Shown here piece after piece: positions 8,180 to 16,601 of a stretch of DNA of 64,000 nucleotides. Made by a program: the position numbers and the translations under genes. The notes below the pieces were generated by a model, which was not told where the DNA came from, searched no databases, and saw only the letters and a program-made list of their open reading frames with translations. The number at the start of each line of letters is the position of its first letter. Within the stretch, counting starts at the first letter, position 1. The DNA comes from Metaruminococcus_A sp050943475 (GTDB lineage: Bacteria > Bacillota > Clostridia > Oscillospirales > Ruminococcaceae): contig JBMNPF010000004.1 of the NCBI GenBank assembly GCA_050943475.1, forward strand, positions 62,001-126,000. Direction: 5' to 3'.

Positions 8180-9025
8180 TTATTTTTCCTGTTCCAACAT
8201 GGTACGGTATTGCTCCAGCATTCGCCGCTGCTCCTCCGAAATTTGGGGATAGCTTAGCTTCAGTCGGCTGAGTTCATGCAGCATAATTTCGGAAATAACC
8301 AGCCGTGCATACCATTTTTTATTGGCCGGAACAATATACCACGGCGCTTGATCCGTTGCGGTCTCCGCAAACGCAGCCTCATAGGCGGCAACGTAATCGT
8401 TCCAGTAGGCGCGCTCCCGAATATCGCTGGCGTCAAATTTCCAATTTTTCTCCGGATTATCAATGCGTTTCAACAGGCGTTTTGCCTGTTCTTCTTTGGA
8501 GATGTGCAGAAAAAGCTTAACCGGGACAATCTTGTTTTCCAGCAGATAGCGTTCTTTGTCCCGAATTTGCCGGTACCGCATCTTCCAAAAATCCTTATCC
8601 TCCGGGCCGTGCCCCGGCACCATACCGTGTACCCGTACAACCAAAACATCCTCATAATAGGAACGGTTAAAAACACCAATGGTTCCTTTGGGCGGGAGCT
8701 GTTTGTCGGTGCGCCACATATAATCGTGGGAAAGCTCTTCCGCATTGGGCGCTTTAAAGCTCACCGCCTGCACCCCCTGCGGGTTTAACCCGGTCATAAC
8801 GTGCTTAATCGCACTGTCTTTTCCAGAGGTGTCCATCCCCTGTAAAATGGCCAGCACGGCATATTCTCCCTGTGCGTACAGAATATCCTGCAGCGTTGCC
8901 ATCCGCGCTTTGTTTTCCTCCAGCCGGATGAGCGCCTCCTCTTTGCCGCGGCATCCGCTGGTGTCAGCCGGATCATAATCTTCGAGCTGTTTCCCCGGCC
9001 GATAGCGCAATTTTTCCAGATTCAT
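8180..9025 (-). CDS. Polyphosphate kinase 2 family protein
   Basis: 281 aa. Residues 63-71 are GMDTSGKDS, the Walker A of PPK2 enzymes, with Asp65 in the usual place. NRSYYEDVLVVRVHG follows (about 120-134), and KLFLHISKEEQAKRLLKRI is the lid region. PPK2 enzymes transfer phosphate between polyphosphate and nucleotides in the cytoplasm; this single-domain form is like the class I/III enzymes that phosphorylate NDP or NMP, but the class cannot be fixed by eye. GGGGGA lies 7 to 8 bases before the ATG at 9025 and overlaps the alternative ATG at 9040, so 9025 is chosen. The gene stands alone. Confidence 0.9.
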   Translation of the reverse strand: MNLEKLRYRPGKQLEDYDPADTSGCRGKEEALIRLEENKARMATLQDILYAQGEYAVLAILQGMDTSGKDSAIKHVMTGLNPQGVQAVSFKAPNAEELSHDYMWRTDKQLPPKGTIGVFNRSYYEDVLVVRVHGMVPGHGPEDKDFWKMRYRQIRDKERYLLENKIVPVKLFLHISKEEQAKRLLKRIDNPEKNWKFDASDIRERAYWNDYVAAYEAAFAETATDQAPWYIVPANKKWYARLVISEIMLHELSRLKLSYPQISEEQRRMLEQYRTMLEQEK

Positions 9026-9214
9026 GCGTCGTTCCCCCATTCAAAGCGGCACACGGCCGCTATTTTCTGCTTTCATTATAGATCAACCGCCCGTCCTTGC
9101 CAAGCAAATGATAGCCATACAGCAACCGTAAACAGCCTGAGCAATCGCTCAATCGCAATTCAAAAATCAGGGCGGAATTCGTCCCCATTTTTCTTCATGA
9201 ACCCCGTTTTTTGG

Positions 9215-9243
9215 TTGAATTAACGGCATGAAAAAGGTATAAT
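9215..9243 (+). promoter_or_regulatory. Sigma-A promoter of the DUF4364 gene
   Basis: TTGAAT (9215-9220), 17 bases, perfect TATAAT (9238-9243), about 45 bases before the GTG start. Confidence 0.85.
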
Positions 9244-9288
9244 AAAACTACTAAGTTGTTTTTATAGACTGGAAACGAGGGATTTTCC

Positions 9289-9894
9289 GTGGATTTTAAT
9301 GAATATTTTGCCGGTATCGAGCCTGGCGGCTTAAAGGATACCTATGATATCAAACTGCTCATTTGTTACCTGCTCTCCACCATTACCGAACCGCTTTCGC
9401 CGGATCAGCTCAACTACATCTTCCAAAGCGAGGGATTGGTCAACTACTTTTCTTATACCGTCGCTTTAAAAGAACTGCTGGAATCCGGTCATATCAAGGA
9501 AACAAAAAGCGAGTCGGACACCAAATATGCCATTACCCCACTGGGCTTGGACAGCGCTCACAAGCTTCAGTCCAGTTTGCCGCGTTCGCTGCGGGATAAA
9601 GTCGTTTCGGTTGCTCTTTCGCTGCTTACTCGGCTGGAGCGTCAGAAAAATGTGGAGGTCAGCCTCAAAAAAGCAGAGGATGGCTACCTTGTTCAGTGCC
9701 GTATTGCCGACGTCGGCAGCGACCTGCTGAACTTTACCATGTACGCCAACAATGAAACGCAAGCCAATATTATGAAACTACACTTTGAACAGCATACCGA
9801 TCTACTCTACCGCACCATTCTCGCCATTGGAATCGGAGACAAAAAGGCGTTTTCCGAACTGCTCGGCACTTTTGAACAGAAATTATCCGAGTAG
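9289..9894 (+). CDS. DUF4364 family protein
   Basis: 201 aa with a GTG start and a ribosome site in CGAGGGA 7 bases upstream. The N-terminal half (DIKLLICYLLSTI, LVNYFSYTVALKELLESGHI, KYAITPLGLDSA) reads as a winged-helix-like domain, and the whole length matches DUF4364, a family common in Clostridia. The C-terminal half is a mixed alpha/beta domain. No catalytic motif is seen. It is probably a transcription-related protein; that is an inference from the winged-helix-like start. It has its own strong promoter and a terminator-like hairpin, so it is a single-gene unit. Confidence 0.8.
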   Translation: MDFNEYFAGIEPGGLKDTYDIKLLICYLLSTITEPLSPDQLNYIFQSEGLVNYFSYTVALKELLESGHIKETKSESDTKYAITPLGLDSAHKLQSSLPRSLRDKVVSVALSLLTRLERQKNVEVSLKKAEDGYLVQCRIADVGSDLLNFTMYANNETQANIMKLHFEQHTDLLYRTILAIGIGDKKAFSELLGTFEQKLSE

Positions 9895-9917
9895 TCATTC
9901 AAAACCACAAACAACAA

Positions 9918-9975
9918 GAATTACCTGTGTGAGTAGCCGCCAAAGCAATGCCATCTGCACAGGTAATTTGTTTTT
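9918..9975 (+). terminator. Long-loop terminator of the DUF4364 gene
   Basis: AATTACCTGTG (9918-9928) pairs with CACAGGTAATT (9957-9967), loop about 28 bases, followed by TGTTTTTC. Confidence 0.6.
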
Positions 9976-10080
9976 CATTAGACTTTTCTATTTTGCTGCA
10001 AAACCAGTAGCTCATACCATTTCTACCACAAAAATAAAATCAGCGGATAAACCAGAGGCTTTTCACAAAAATTACCACAA

Positions 10081-10117
10081 AAAAGGTACAAAGGATATTC
10101 CTTTGTACCTTTTTTCA
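10081..10117. terminator. Bidirectional terminator, mainly of clpX
   Basis: AAAAGGTACAAAGGA (10081-10095), loop of 3 bases, then the complement and a T-run. It lies two bases from the clpX stop codon and can act on both strands. Confidence 0.9.
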
Positions 10118-10118
10118 T

Positions 10119-11435
10119 TTAACTGGATTTCTTTTTCGGCTCTTTTCGGCTCTCCGGAAGTGCCTTGGCGGGATTCCGAAGAAGATTGCGCTTCTCCCCA
10201 TGGATAAGCTCCGGCGGTTCCTCGCCCTCAATGCATTTCTCACGGATGATAACCTTTTGCAGGGTCTCATCACTCGGGGCGTCAAACATCAGCTTGGAGA
10301 GTGCCTGCTCCATAATACCACGCAGACCACGGGCACCGGTTTTACGCTCCAGCGTCTTCTTGGCAATCGCGACAAGTGCGTCACTCGTAAACTCCAGGTC
10401 TACGCCGTCCATGTTGAACAGCGTCTGGTACTGCTTCACCATCGCATTTTTCGGCTCGGTCAGAATACGCACCAGCGCCTCCTCGTCCAATTCCTTCAAG
10501 GTCGTGATAACCGGCAAACGGCCTACGAGCTCCGGAATCAGCCCGAACTTCACCAAATCGTGCGGCGTAACATGTTTTAAGAGCTGAGAGGTTTCCTCAT
10601 CCGCCTTGTCGCGAATTTTCGCTCCAAAGCCCAGCGAAGAAGATCCCAACCGATTCTGGATGATTTTCTCCACCCCGTCAAACGCGCCGCCGCAGATAAA
10701 CAGGATATTCTTTGTATCAATTTGAATAAACTCCTGCTGCGGATGTTTCCGCCCGCCCTGCGGCGGAACATTGGAAACAGTACCTTCCACAATTTTCAGC
10801 AGTGCCTGCTGAACGCCCTCGCCGCTGACGTCGCGGGTAATGGAGGTGTTCTCACTTTTCCGGGTGATTTTATCAATTTCATCAATATAAATAATACCGC
10901 GCTCTGCCGCCTCAATGTCATAATCCGCTGCCTGAATCAGCCGGAGCAGAACGTTTTCCACATCCTCGCCCACATAGCCCGCCTCGGTCAGGGTGGTGGC
11001 GTCGGCAATGGCAAACGGCACGTTGAGCAAAGTGGCGAGGGTCTGGGCAAGCAGCGTCTTGCCAACGCCGGTTGGCCCCAGCAGCAATACATTGCTCTTT
11101 TGCAGCTCCACATCGTCGTCTTTTCCAAAGAAGATGCGTTTGTAGTGGTTGTAAACCGCAACCGAAAGCGCCACTTTGGCCTCATCCTGCCCAATGACAT
11201 ATTCATCCAATACGGCTTTAATTTCATGCGGCCGCAGGAAATTCATTTCATCCAGCGGTATACTCCCGGCAGACGGCGCTTTTACCAGCCCATCCTCCAC
11301 CAGCATTTGATAACAGAGTGAAACACATTCATCACAGATGAACGCACCGTTTCCGTACAGCAGCCGGTTGACTTTATATTCCGGCTTACCGCAGAAACTG
11401 CAGCGCGGCACTTTGGATTCATCAAATCCAGCCAT
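10119..11435 (-). CDS. clpX: ATP-dependent Clp protease ATP-binding subunit ClpX
   Basis: 438 aa. The N-terminal zinc-binding domain has Cys12, Cys15, Cys34 and Cys37. The AAA+ core has Walker A GPTGVGKT (about residue 117), Walker B IIYIDEID (about 180) and the GAFDGVEKII segment. ClpX unfolds tagged substrates and feeds them into ClpP in the cytoplasm. The C-terminal KKKSS tail is slightly long. GAGGGAGG precedes the ATG. It follows clpP by 73 bases in the order tig-clpP-clpX, a classic bacterial arrangement for protein quality control. Confidence 0.98.
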   Translation of the reverse strand: MAGFDESKVPRCSFCGKPEYKVNRLLYGNGAFICDECVSLCYQMLVEDGLVKAPSAGSIPLDEMNFLRPHEIKAVLDEYVIGQDEAKVALSVAVYNHYKRIFFGKDDDVELQKSNVLLLGPTGVGKTLLAQTLATLLNVPFAIADATTLTEAGYVGEDVENVLLRLIQAADYDIEAAERGIIYIDEIDKITRKSENTSITRDVSGEGVQQALLKIVEGTVSNVPPQGGRKHPQQEFIQIDTKNILFICGGAFDGVEKIIQNRLGSSSLGFGAKIRDKADEETSQLLKHVTPHDLVKFGLIPELVGRLPVITTLKELDEEALVRILTEPKNAMVKQYQTLFNMDGVDLEFTSDALVAIAKKTLERKTGARGLRGIMEQALSKLMFDAPSDETLQKVIIREKCIEGEEPPELIHGEKRNLLRNPAKALPESRKEPKKKSS

Positions 11436-11508
11436 GTTCTACCTCCCTCTAATGGCAACAGTACCTCCCCCGGACCTGCCAGGGGAGGCGCTGCAGCAAA
11501 ACAAATTC

Positions 11509-12090
11509 TTATCTTGTCACAATGACCTTATCCACAAGGCCATACTCTTTTGCTTCTTCCGCATACATAAAGTTGTCGCGTTCGGTATCCCGCTGGATTA
11601 CTTCAAGCGGTTTTCCGGTATTCTCCGCAAGGATGCGGTTGAGCTTTTCCTTAATGCGGATAATACGCTGTGCGTGAATCTGCATATCGGTCGCCTGACC
11701 CTGCATGCCGCCAAGCGGCTGGTGAATCATAATCTCGGCATTCGGCAGTGCAAGGCGTTTGCCCTTGGCGCCGGAGGAGAGCAGAAACGCCCCCATTGAA
11801 GCCGCCATACCAATGCAGATGGTTGAAACATCGCACTTAATGTAGTTCATTGTGTCATAAATTGCCATGCCGGCTGTAATGGAACCGCCGGGGCTGTTGA
11901 TATACAGGCTGATGTCCTTATCCGGGTCCTGCCCCTCCAAATAAAGGAGCTGTGCAACCACAAGGCTTGCCGTAGCGTCGTTCACTTCGTCGGACAGCAT
12001 AATAATACGGTCGTTGAGGAGCCGCGAAAAAATATCGTAGCTGCGCTCGCCGCGGTTTGTCTGTTCAACAACGTAAGGGACTAAACTCAT
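11509..12090 (-). CDS. clpP: ATP-dependent Clp protease proteolytic subunit ClpP
   Basis: 193 aa. The catalytic triad is visible: Ser98 in GMAASMG, His123 in IMIHQPLGG and Asp172 in RDTERDN. The processed-type start MSLVPYVVEQT is canonical. The reading frame could extend to 12123, but GGGAGG lies about 9 bases before the ATG at 12090, which also gives normal length. ClpP forms the barrel protease that works with ClpX. It starts 39 bases after tig and precedes clpX, so the three are probably one transcript. Confidence 0.98.
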   Translation of the reverse strand: MSLVPYVVEQTNRGERSYDIFSRLLNDRIIMLSDEVNDATASLVVAQLLYLEGQDPDKDISLYINSPGGSITAGMAIYDTMNYIKCDVSTICIGMAASMGAFLLSSGAKGKRLALPNAEIMIHQPLGGMQGQATDMQIHAQRIIRIKEKLNRILAENTGKPLEVIQRDTERDNFMYAEEAKEYGLVDKVIVTR

Positions 12091-12129
12091 TTGTATACGC
12101 CTCCCAAAATGCCCGGACGCCAATTTTGC

Positions 12130-13566
12130 TTACTCAGCGTCTTCGGCCTTCTCTGCCTTTTTGGCAGTGGATTTCTTTGCAGCAGTTTTCTTTGCCGGAG
12201 CTTTTTCACCGTCGTCAGCCGCTTTGTCCGCATCCGCTTTCTTTGCAGTGGACTTTTTGGCGGTGGATTTCTTTGCAGCCGGTTTCTTCTCGGAGATAAC
12301 CGCGGTTTCTTTGATCAGGTCAATCGCTTTATTGACAGCAATATCTTTCACCAGGTCATCGGCCGGAACAATTTCCTTGAGCTTGTCGGCTTCCATGCCA
12401 TAGCTCTCCGCCATCTTTTTGTACTGCTCGTCAATATCTTCCTCGCTCGGAACAATATTTTCAAGCTCAACAATTTTCTCAAGCGCAAGACGGACTTTCA
12501 CCTGTTTCTCCGACTGTGCACGGAAGGTGCCCTTCAGAGCGTCCGCATCCATACCGGTGTACTGCAGGTAAAGGTCAAGGCTCATGCCCTGGGACTGCAG
12601 ACGGTACGCAAACTCGTTGACCGCTTCCTGGGTGCGGTTTTCAAACATGACTTCCGGAATTTCGCCTTTCATGTCGGCAACAACAGCATCTACGAGGTCG
12701 TTTTCAACCTGCTCGTCGGCATCTTTCGCATTTTTCTCTTCCATTTTCTTTTTGATGTCTGCTTTCAGATCATCAAGGGTGTCAAACTCGCTGACGTCTT
12801 TCGCAAACTCATCATCCAGCTCAGGAAGCTCTTTTGCTTTCAGCTCGTGCAGCTTAATTTTGAAAACAGCCGGTTTGCCTTTGAGCTCTTCGACATGGTA
12901 GTTATCCGGGAACGGTACGTTGACATCAAATTCCTCACCGGCTTTGTGGCCGATCATCTGATCCTCAAACCCCGGGATAAACTGGCCGGAACCAAGTTCC
13001 AGGCTAAAATCCTCCGCTTTACCGCCGTCAAACGGCTTGTCGTCGACAAAGCCTTCAAAATCAAACACAGCGGTGTCGCCTTTTTCAGCCGCACGATCTT
13101 CCACCGTAATGGTGCGCGCACCTCTGTCCTGCATACGGGCAAGCTCTTCATTGATCGCCGCATCATCCACAGGATTGACGGTTTTGGTAACTTTTATACC
13201 TTTGTAATCGGATACTTCAACGTCCGGCTTTACAATGCAGGTTGCTTTAAAGGTATAACCGTCCTCTTTGCTGACCGCAGTCACTTCCACTTCCGGGCGA
13301 TCAACCAGTTCCAGCTCTGCCTCTTTGACCGCAGCCTGAAGAACATCCGGGTAAGAGTTGTTGATAGCGTCTTCATAGAAAACCTCAGCGCCATAGAGCT
13401 TCTCAATCAATTTACGGGGCGCTTTGCCCTTGCGGAAGCCCGGGACCTGAATTTTATTTTTATTCTGTAAGTAAGCTTTCTGGAGCGCGCTCTCAAAATC
13501 AGCAGCGTCTACCTTGATTTCCAGTTCATATTTGTTTGTCTCAACCGGATTTTTTGCAACTAACAT
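12130..13566 (-). CDS. tig: Trigger factor with a lysine/alanine-rich C-terminal tail
   Basis: 478 aa. The ribosome-binding domain contains the signature VPGFRKGKAPRKLIE (about residues 41-55). The PPIase domain follows (GDTAVFDFEGFVDDKPFDGG, about 163-182), then the long chaperone domain. From about residue 427 to the end there is an extra low-complexity tail with repeated KKSTAKK and AAKK units and a few acidic patches; typical trigger factors end before this point. The tail resembles histone H1-like nucleic-acid-binding segments. GGAGGAAAC precedes the ATG. It heads the tig-clpP-clpX unit and folds nascent chains at the ribosome exit tunnel. Confidence 0.95.
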   Translation of the reverse strand: MLVAKNPVETNKYELEIKVDAADFESALQKAYLQNKNKIQVPGFRKGKAPRKLIEKLYGAEVFYEDAINNSYPDVLQAAVKEAELELVDRPEVEVTAVSKEDGYTFKATCIVKPDVEVSDYKGIKVTKTVNPVDDAAINEELARMQDRGARTITVEDRAAEKGDTAVFDFEGFVDDKPFDGGKAEDFSLELGSGQFIPGFEDQMIGHKAGEEFDVNVPFPDNYHVEELKGKPAVFKIKLHELKAKELPELDDEFAKDVSEFDTLDDLKADIKKKMEEKNAKDADEQVENDLVDAVVADMKGEIPEVMFENRTQEAVNEFAYRLQSQGMSLDLYLQYTGMDADALKGTFRAQSEKQVKVRLALEKIVELENIVPSEEDIDEQYKKMAESYGMEADKLKEIVPADDLVKDIAVNKAIDLIKETAVISEKKPAAKKSTAKKSTAKKADADKAADDGEKAPAKKTAAKKSTAKKAEKAEDAE

Positions 13567-13605
13567 GTTGTTTCCTCCTGAAATTTATACTTTGCTAACT
13601 TAAAT

Positions 13606-13614
13606 ATTATAACA
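13606..13614 (-). promoter_or_regulatory. Extended -10 promoter of tig
   Basis: On the minus strand TGTTATAAT: a perfect TATAAT (13611-13606) with the TG extension. No good -35 box is seen at 16-18 bases. It lies about 40 bases before the tig start. Confidence 0.6.
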
Positions 13615-13762
13615 CACCGCACGCAAACTGCATAGCTATTTTTTGCGAAAAATCAGGCTTTTGCAGGGCGCGCCGCCGTTCCAATATCCCCCTCAAAAGG
13701 CGTAGCACTGGGACATATTATAGCATATTGGCAGAATCTTGACCAGTGAAAATCCCATCTTT

Positions 13763-14470
13763 TCAAATATTGTTCAATTCTGCCACTTTTATCGGATGAA
13801 ATTTGGTGAAATCACAAGAAATAAGGGTGTAAAAAACGCCATTATAGTCGCCTGTTACGGCGTTTTGGTGGGATTTGTCATGCAGGTGCCCGTAGTACAC
13901 CCGCTTTATGTGGTATCGTTTCAAAACCTCTACAATTTCGTCGCAATCGCCCCGGCGGGATACCGGCGGGTAATGAAGAAACACCAGCGGTTCTTTTCCT
14001 GCCTCCATCGCCTGTTGGATCGACCGCTCCAAACGTCCCGCTTCCCGCAGGACAATCTTCTGGTTCTGCGGATCCGGCTCGCCGGTTTCGTTGATCCAGC
14101 CGCGTGTTCCGCATATTCCAAATGTCCCGAAAGGATAATAATTATTAAACAGAATTTGAATACTGTCAAAACCATTTTCCGCCAGAAAGCGATCCACCTT
14201 TGTCTTGGTGGAAAACCAAAGGTCGTGATTGCCTTTTAGAATAATCTTGGTTCCGTTGAGGCGGTGCAGAAAAGCAAAATCCAGCTTCGCTTCCTCCAAA
14301 TCAATGCCCCATGAAATGTCTCCCGCTACAACGACTGTATCTTCCGGTTGGACAACAGCCTGCCAGTTCTCTTCCAGCCGTTCTACATAGTTGTCCCAGC
14401 CGCGGAAAACATCCATTGGTTTATCCACTCCAAACGACAAATGCGGATCCGCAATTGTATATAAATTCAC
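13763..14470 (-). CDS. Calcineurin-like metallophosphoesterase (COG1768-like)
   Basis: 235 aa. Metal-binding motifs in order: ADPHLSFG (residues 6-13), VVAGDISWG (about 49-57), LKGNHD (about 80-85), then VFLHYPP and YYGHLHD towards the C terminus. This is the full set for a two-metal calcineurin-like phosphoesterase. The substrate is unknown. The reading frame runs to 14566, but GGAGGAG lies a few bases before the GTG at 14470 and the conserved part starts right there, so GTG 14470 is chosen. No signal peptide. The DUF1540 gene is divergent. Confidence 0.9.
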   Translation of the reverse strand: MNLYTIADPHLSFGVDKPMDVFRGWDNYVERLEENWQAVVQPEDTVVVAGDISWGIDLEEAKLDFAFLHRLNGTKIILKGNHDLWFSTKTKVDRFLAENGFDSIQILFNNYYPFGTFGICGTRGWINETGEPDPQNQKIVLREAGRLERSIQQAMEAGKEPLVFLHYPPVSRRGDCDEIVEVLKRYHIKRVYYGHLHDKSHQNAVTGDYNGVFYTLISCDFTKFHPIKVAELNNI

Positions 14471-14588
14471 CGCACTCCTCCTTTTTCCAGTTTTCCACCC
14501 ACCAGTGAATAACATATTGCCCCCACCCATGGAGATACTAAACAGTGAAATACAACTGTATTTCACAACTTAAAGGGAGGGTTTTGCA

Positions 14589-14762
14589 ATGTCTGATTAC
14601 GGTAAAAACAAACACCCGATTAACCATGTCAAGTGCAATGTGGAAAATTGTATCCACAACAACCACGATTGCTGCTGTACAGCAAATGAAATCAAGGTAG
14701 GCCCTCACGAGGCCTCCTGCTGTTCGGATACCGTCTGCCAGAGCTTTGCGAAGCAGAAATAA
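14589..14762 (+). CDS. DUF1540 Cys-rich micro-protein
   Basis: 57 aa with AAAGGGAGGG upstream of the ATG. The spacing of Cys and His residues (VKCNVENCIHNNHDCCC, then KVGPHEASCCSDTVCQSF) is the DUF1540 pattern found in many Clostridia and Bacilli. It probably binds a metal such as zinc; the role is unknown. It is transcribed divergently from the phosphoesterase gene. Confidence 0.85.
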   Translation: MSDYGKNKHPINHVKCNVENCIHNNHDCCCTANEIKVGPHEASCCSDTVCQSFAKQK

Positions 14763-14813
14763 CCGAATATGAGGCTCCGCCCGTTCTGCCGCACGGTGTG
14801 CGCTGAACAAGGC

Positions 14814-14844
14814 AATTCACCACACGGGTTTCGTGTGGTGAATT
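14814..14844. repeat. Perfect 13-bp inverted repeat after the DUF1540 gene
   Basis: AATTCACCACACG (14814-14826), loop GGTTT, CGTGTGGTGAATT (14832-14844). No T-run follows on either strand, so it is not a standard terminator. It could be a protein-binding palindrome or an RNA 3' structure. Confidence 0.6.
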
Positions 14845-15026
14845 ACATACAACAACGTTGCTTTGCCCATACAGTACAACTTCAAAGAGATGAAACTGCA
14901 CGCCAGTTTTCCGTGTTATCCTGCATTTCATCAAATTCTTCCCAGTTGTTTTTCAGCACAAATACATGCGCATCTATGCCCTCTTATGAAGCTGAATCGA
15001 CGCGGCCTTCAAACCGCAGGCAGCGG

Positions 15027-16520
15027 TTAAAGGCTCAGCAGTTCACGCACCACCTGAGGCATAGCATCCACCGCAACGCTTTGATTAAAACGAACCGGCT
15101 TCCCGTTGAGTTCCAGAATTTCCTTCGGCGGCTGCATACCGGTGAGTACAGTCAGCAGTCCAATGTCGTCAAAGTCGCTGTCCGGGTTGACGTCAGTTGA
15201 AACCGCCTGGATGACAGCGTCGGTAAACTTATACGGGTTTGCGGTTGAAGCGATCACCGTTTTGGTGGTATCGCCGGTTTTGGCCTTATAATCCTCATAC
15301 ACCTTCACCGCTACCGCCGTATGCGGATCACAGACATAAGAGTAATCGTCAAATACCTGCTTAATAGTATTCAGCGTTCCCTCTTCATCGCAGTAACCTG
15401 CGCAGAACTCCGCCTGAATCTTTGCTTTCACCTCATCCGAAACGGTGAATTTTCCGGCGGTTTTCAGTTCCTCATACCAACCGCGCACCTGCGCATCATC
15501 ATTTCCGCTGAGGATATAAAGCAGCCGCTCCAGATTGCTGGAAATAAGGATATCCATCGACGGCGAAGTCGTGGTATAAAATGCACGGTTTCTGTCATAA
15601 ACGCCGGTCTCAATAAAATCGGTGAGGATATTATTTTTGTTGGACGCACAGATGAGTTTGTTGACCGGCAGGCCCATTTGTTTGGCGTAATAGGCCGCGA
15701 GGATATTGCCGAAGTTCCCGGTCGGCACCACAATGTTGATCTTCTCCCCAAGCGCAATGTCATGATTGACCAAAAGCTCGCAATAAGCCGAAATGTAGTA
15801 GACAATCTGCGGTACCAACCGGCCCCAGTTGATGGAGTTGGCGCTCGAGAACATCATGCCGCGGGAGGCAAGCTGCTCTGCCATCTTCGGGTCGGTGAAA
15901 ATCGCCTTGACGGCAGTCTGCGCATCGTCAAAATTGCCTTTAATGGCGCATACGCCCACATTATCACCCTCCTGAGTGATCATCTGGAGCTTCTGCATCG
16001 GGCTGACGCCGTCCTCCGGGTAAAACACCAGAATCTTGGTGCCTGGTACATCTTTAAAGCCTTCCAGCGCCGCCTTGCCGGTATCGCCGGAAGTGGCGAC
16101 CAGTATGACAACTTCCTTTTCAATGCCGGTTTTCTGCACCGAAGCGGTGAGCAGATGCGGCAGGAGCTGAAGCGCCATATCCTTAAACGCACAGGTCGGG
16201 CCGTGCCAGAGCTCCAGCATATAGGTACCCTCGCCCAGCTTGGCGAGTTCGGCAATCTCTTCGCTGTCAAACTTCTCCGCGGTATAGGCGCTGCGCACAC
16301 AGTAACCCAGCTCTTCCATGCTGAAATCGGTCAAATATTTTGCAAGGATGTACTCCGCCCGCTGGACGTAGCTTTCCTCAATCAGGCTGCCGATTTCTTC
16401 CAGAGATATCTGCGGGATGTTCTCCGGCACAAACAGCCCTCCGTCTTTGGAAATACCGGCGGCGATTGCCTCTGCCGATGAAACCGAAATGGCGCTGTTG
16501 CGCGTACTTCTATAATTCAT
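15027..16520 (-). CDS. thrC: Threonine synthase
   Basis: 497 aa, the long (ThrC class I) form. It converts O-phosphohomoserine to threonine with PLP. The PLP lysine is Lys113 in GPTCAFKDMALQ. SGDTGKAALEG (about 156-166) is the phosphate-binding segment, and FGNILAAYYAKQMGLP is the glycine-rich loop region. The N terminus MNYRSTRNSAISVSSAEAI is typical. The frame extends 6 codons upstream, but TAGGAGCG is positioned for the ATG at 16520. The gene has its own promoter and no co-directional close neighbour. Confidence 0.97.
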   Translation of the reverse strand: MNYRSTRNSAISVSSAEAIAAGISKDGGLFVPENIPQISLEEIGSLIEESYVQRAEYILAKYLTDFSMEELGYCVRSAYTAEKFDSEEIAELAKLGEGTYMLELWHGPTCAFKDMALQLLPHLLTASVQKTGIEKEVVILVATSGDTGKAALEGFKDVPGTKILVFYPEDGVSPMQKLQMITQEGDNVGVCAIKGNFDDAQTAVKAIFTDPKMAEQLASRGMMFSSANSINWGRLVPQIVYYISAYCELLVNHDIALGEKINIVVPTGNFGNILAAYYAKQMGLPVNKLICASNKNNILTDFIETGVYDRNRAFYTTTSPSMDILISSNLERLLYILSGNDDAQVRGWYEELKTAGKFTVSDEVKAKIQAEFCAGYCDEEGTLNTIKQVFDDYSYVCDPHTAVAVKVYEDYKAKTGDTTKTVIASTANPYKFTDAVIQAVSTDVNPDSDFDDIGLLTVLTGMQPPKEILELNGKPVRFNQSVAVDAMPQVVRELLSL

Positions 16521-16556
16521 AAAACCGCTCCTATTCATTTTGTAGTGACTGTTTCT

Positions 16557-16586
16557 ATTTTACCATATTCCGTTTACAGGATACAA
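16557..16586 (-). promoter_or_regulatory. Promoter of thrC
   Basis: Minus strand: TTGTAT (16586-16581), 18 bases, TGG-TAAAAT (-10 at 16562-16557), an extended -10 type, about 37 bases before the start. Confidence 0.65.
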
Positions 16587-16601
16587 GTGGCATGCAGGAA
16601 A

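Noticed and set aside
12091..13470. A 459-codon plus-strand frame opposite trigger factor
   Set aside because: It is antisense to a clear tig gene, rich in Phe/Leu/His as expected of a shadow frame, and has no ribosome site or family motif.
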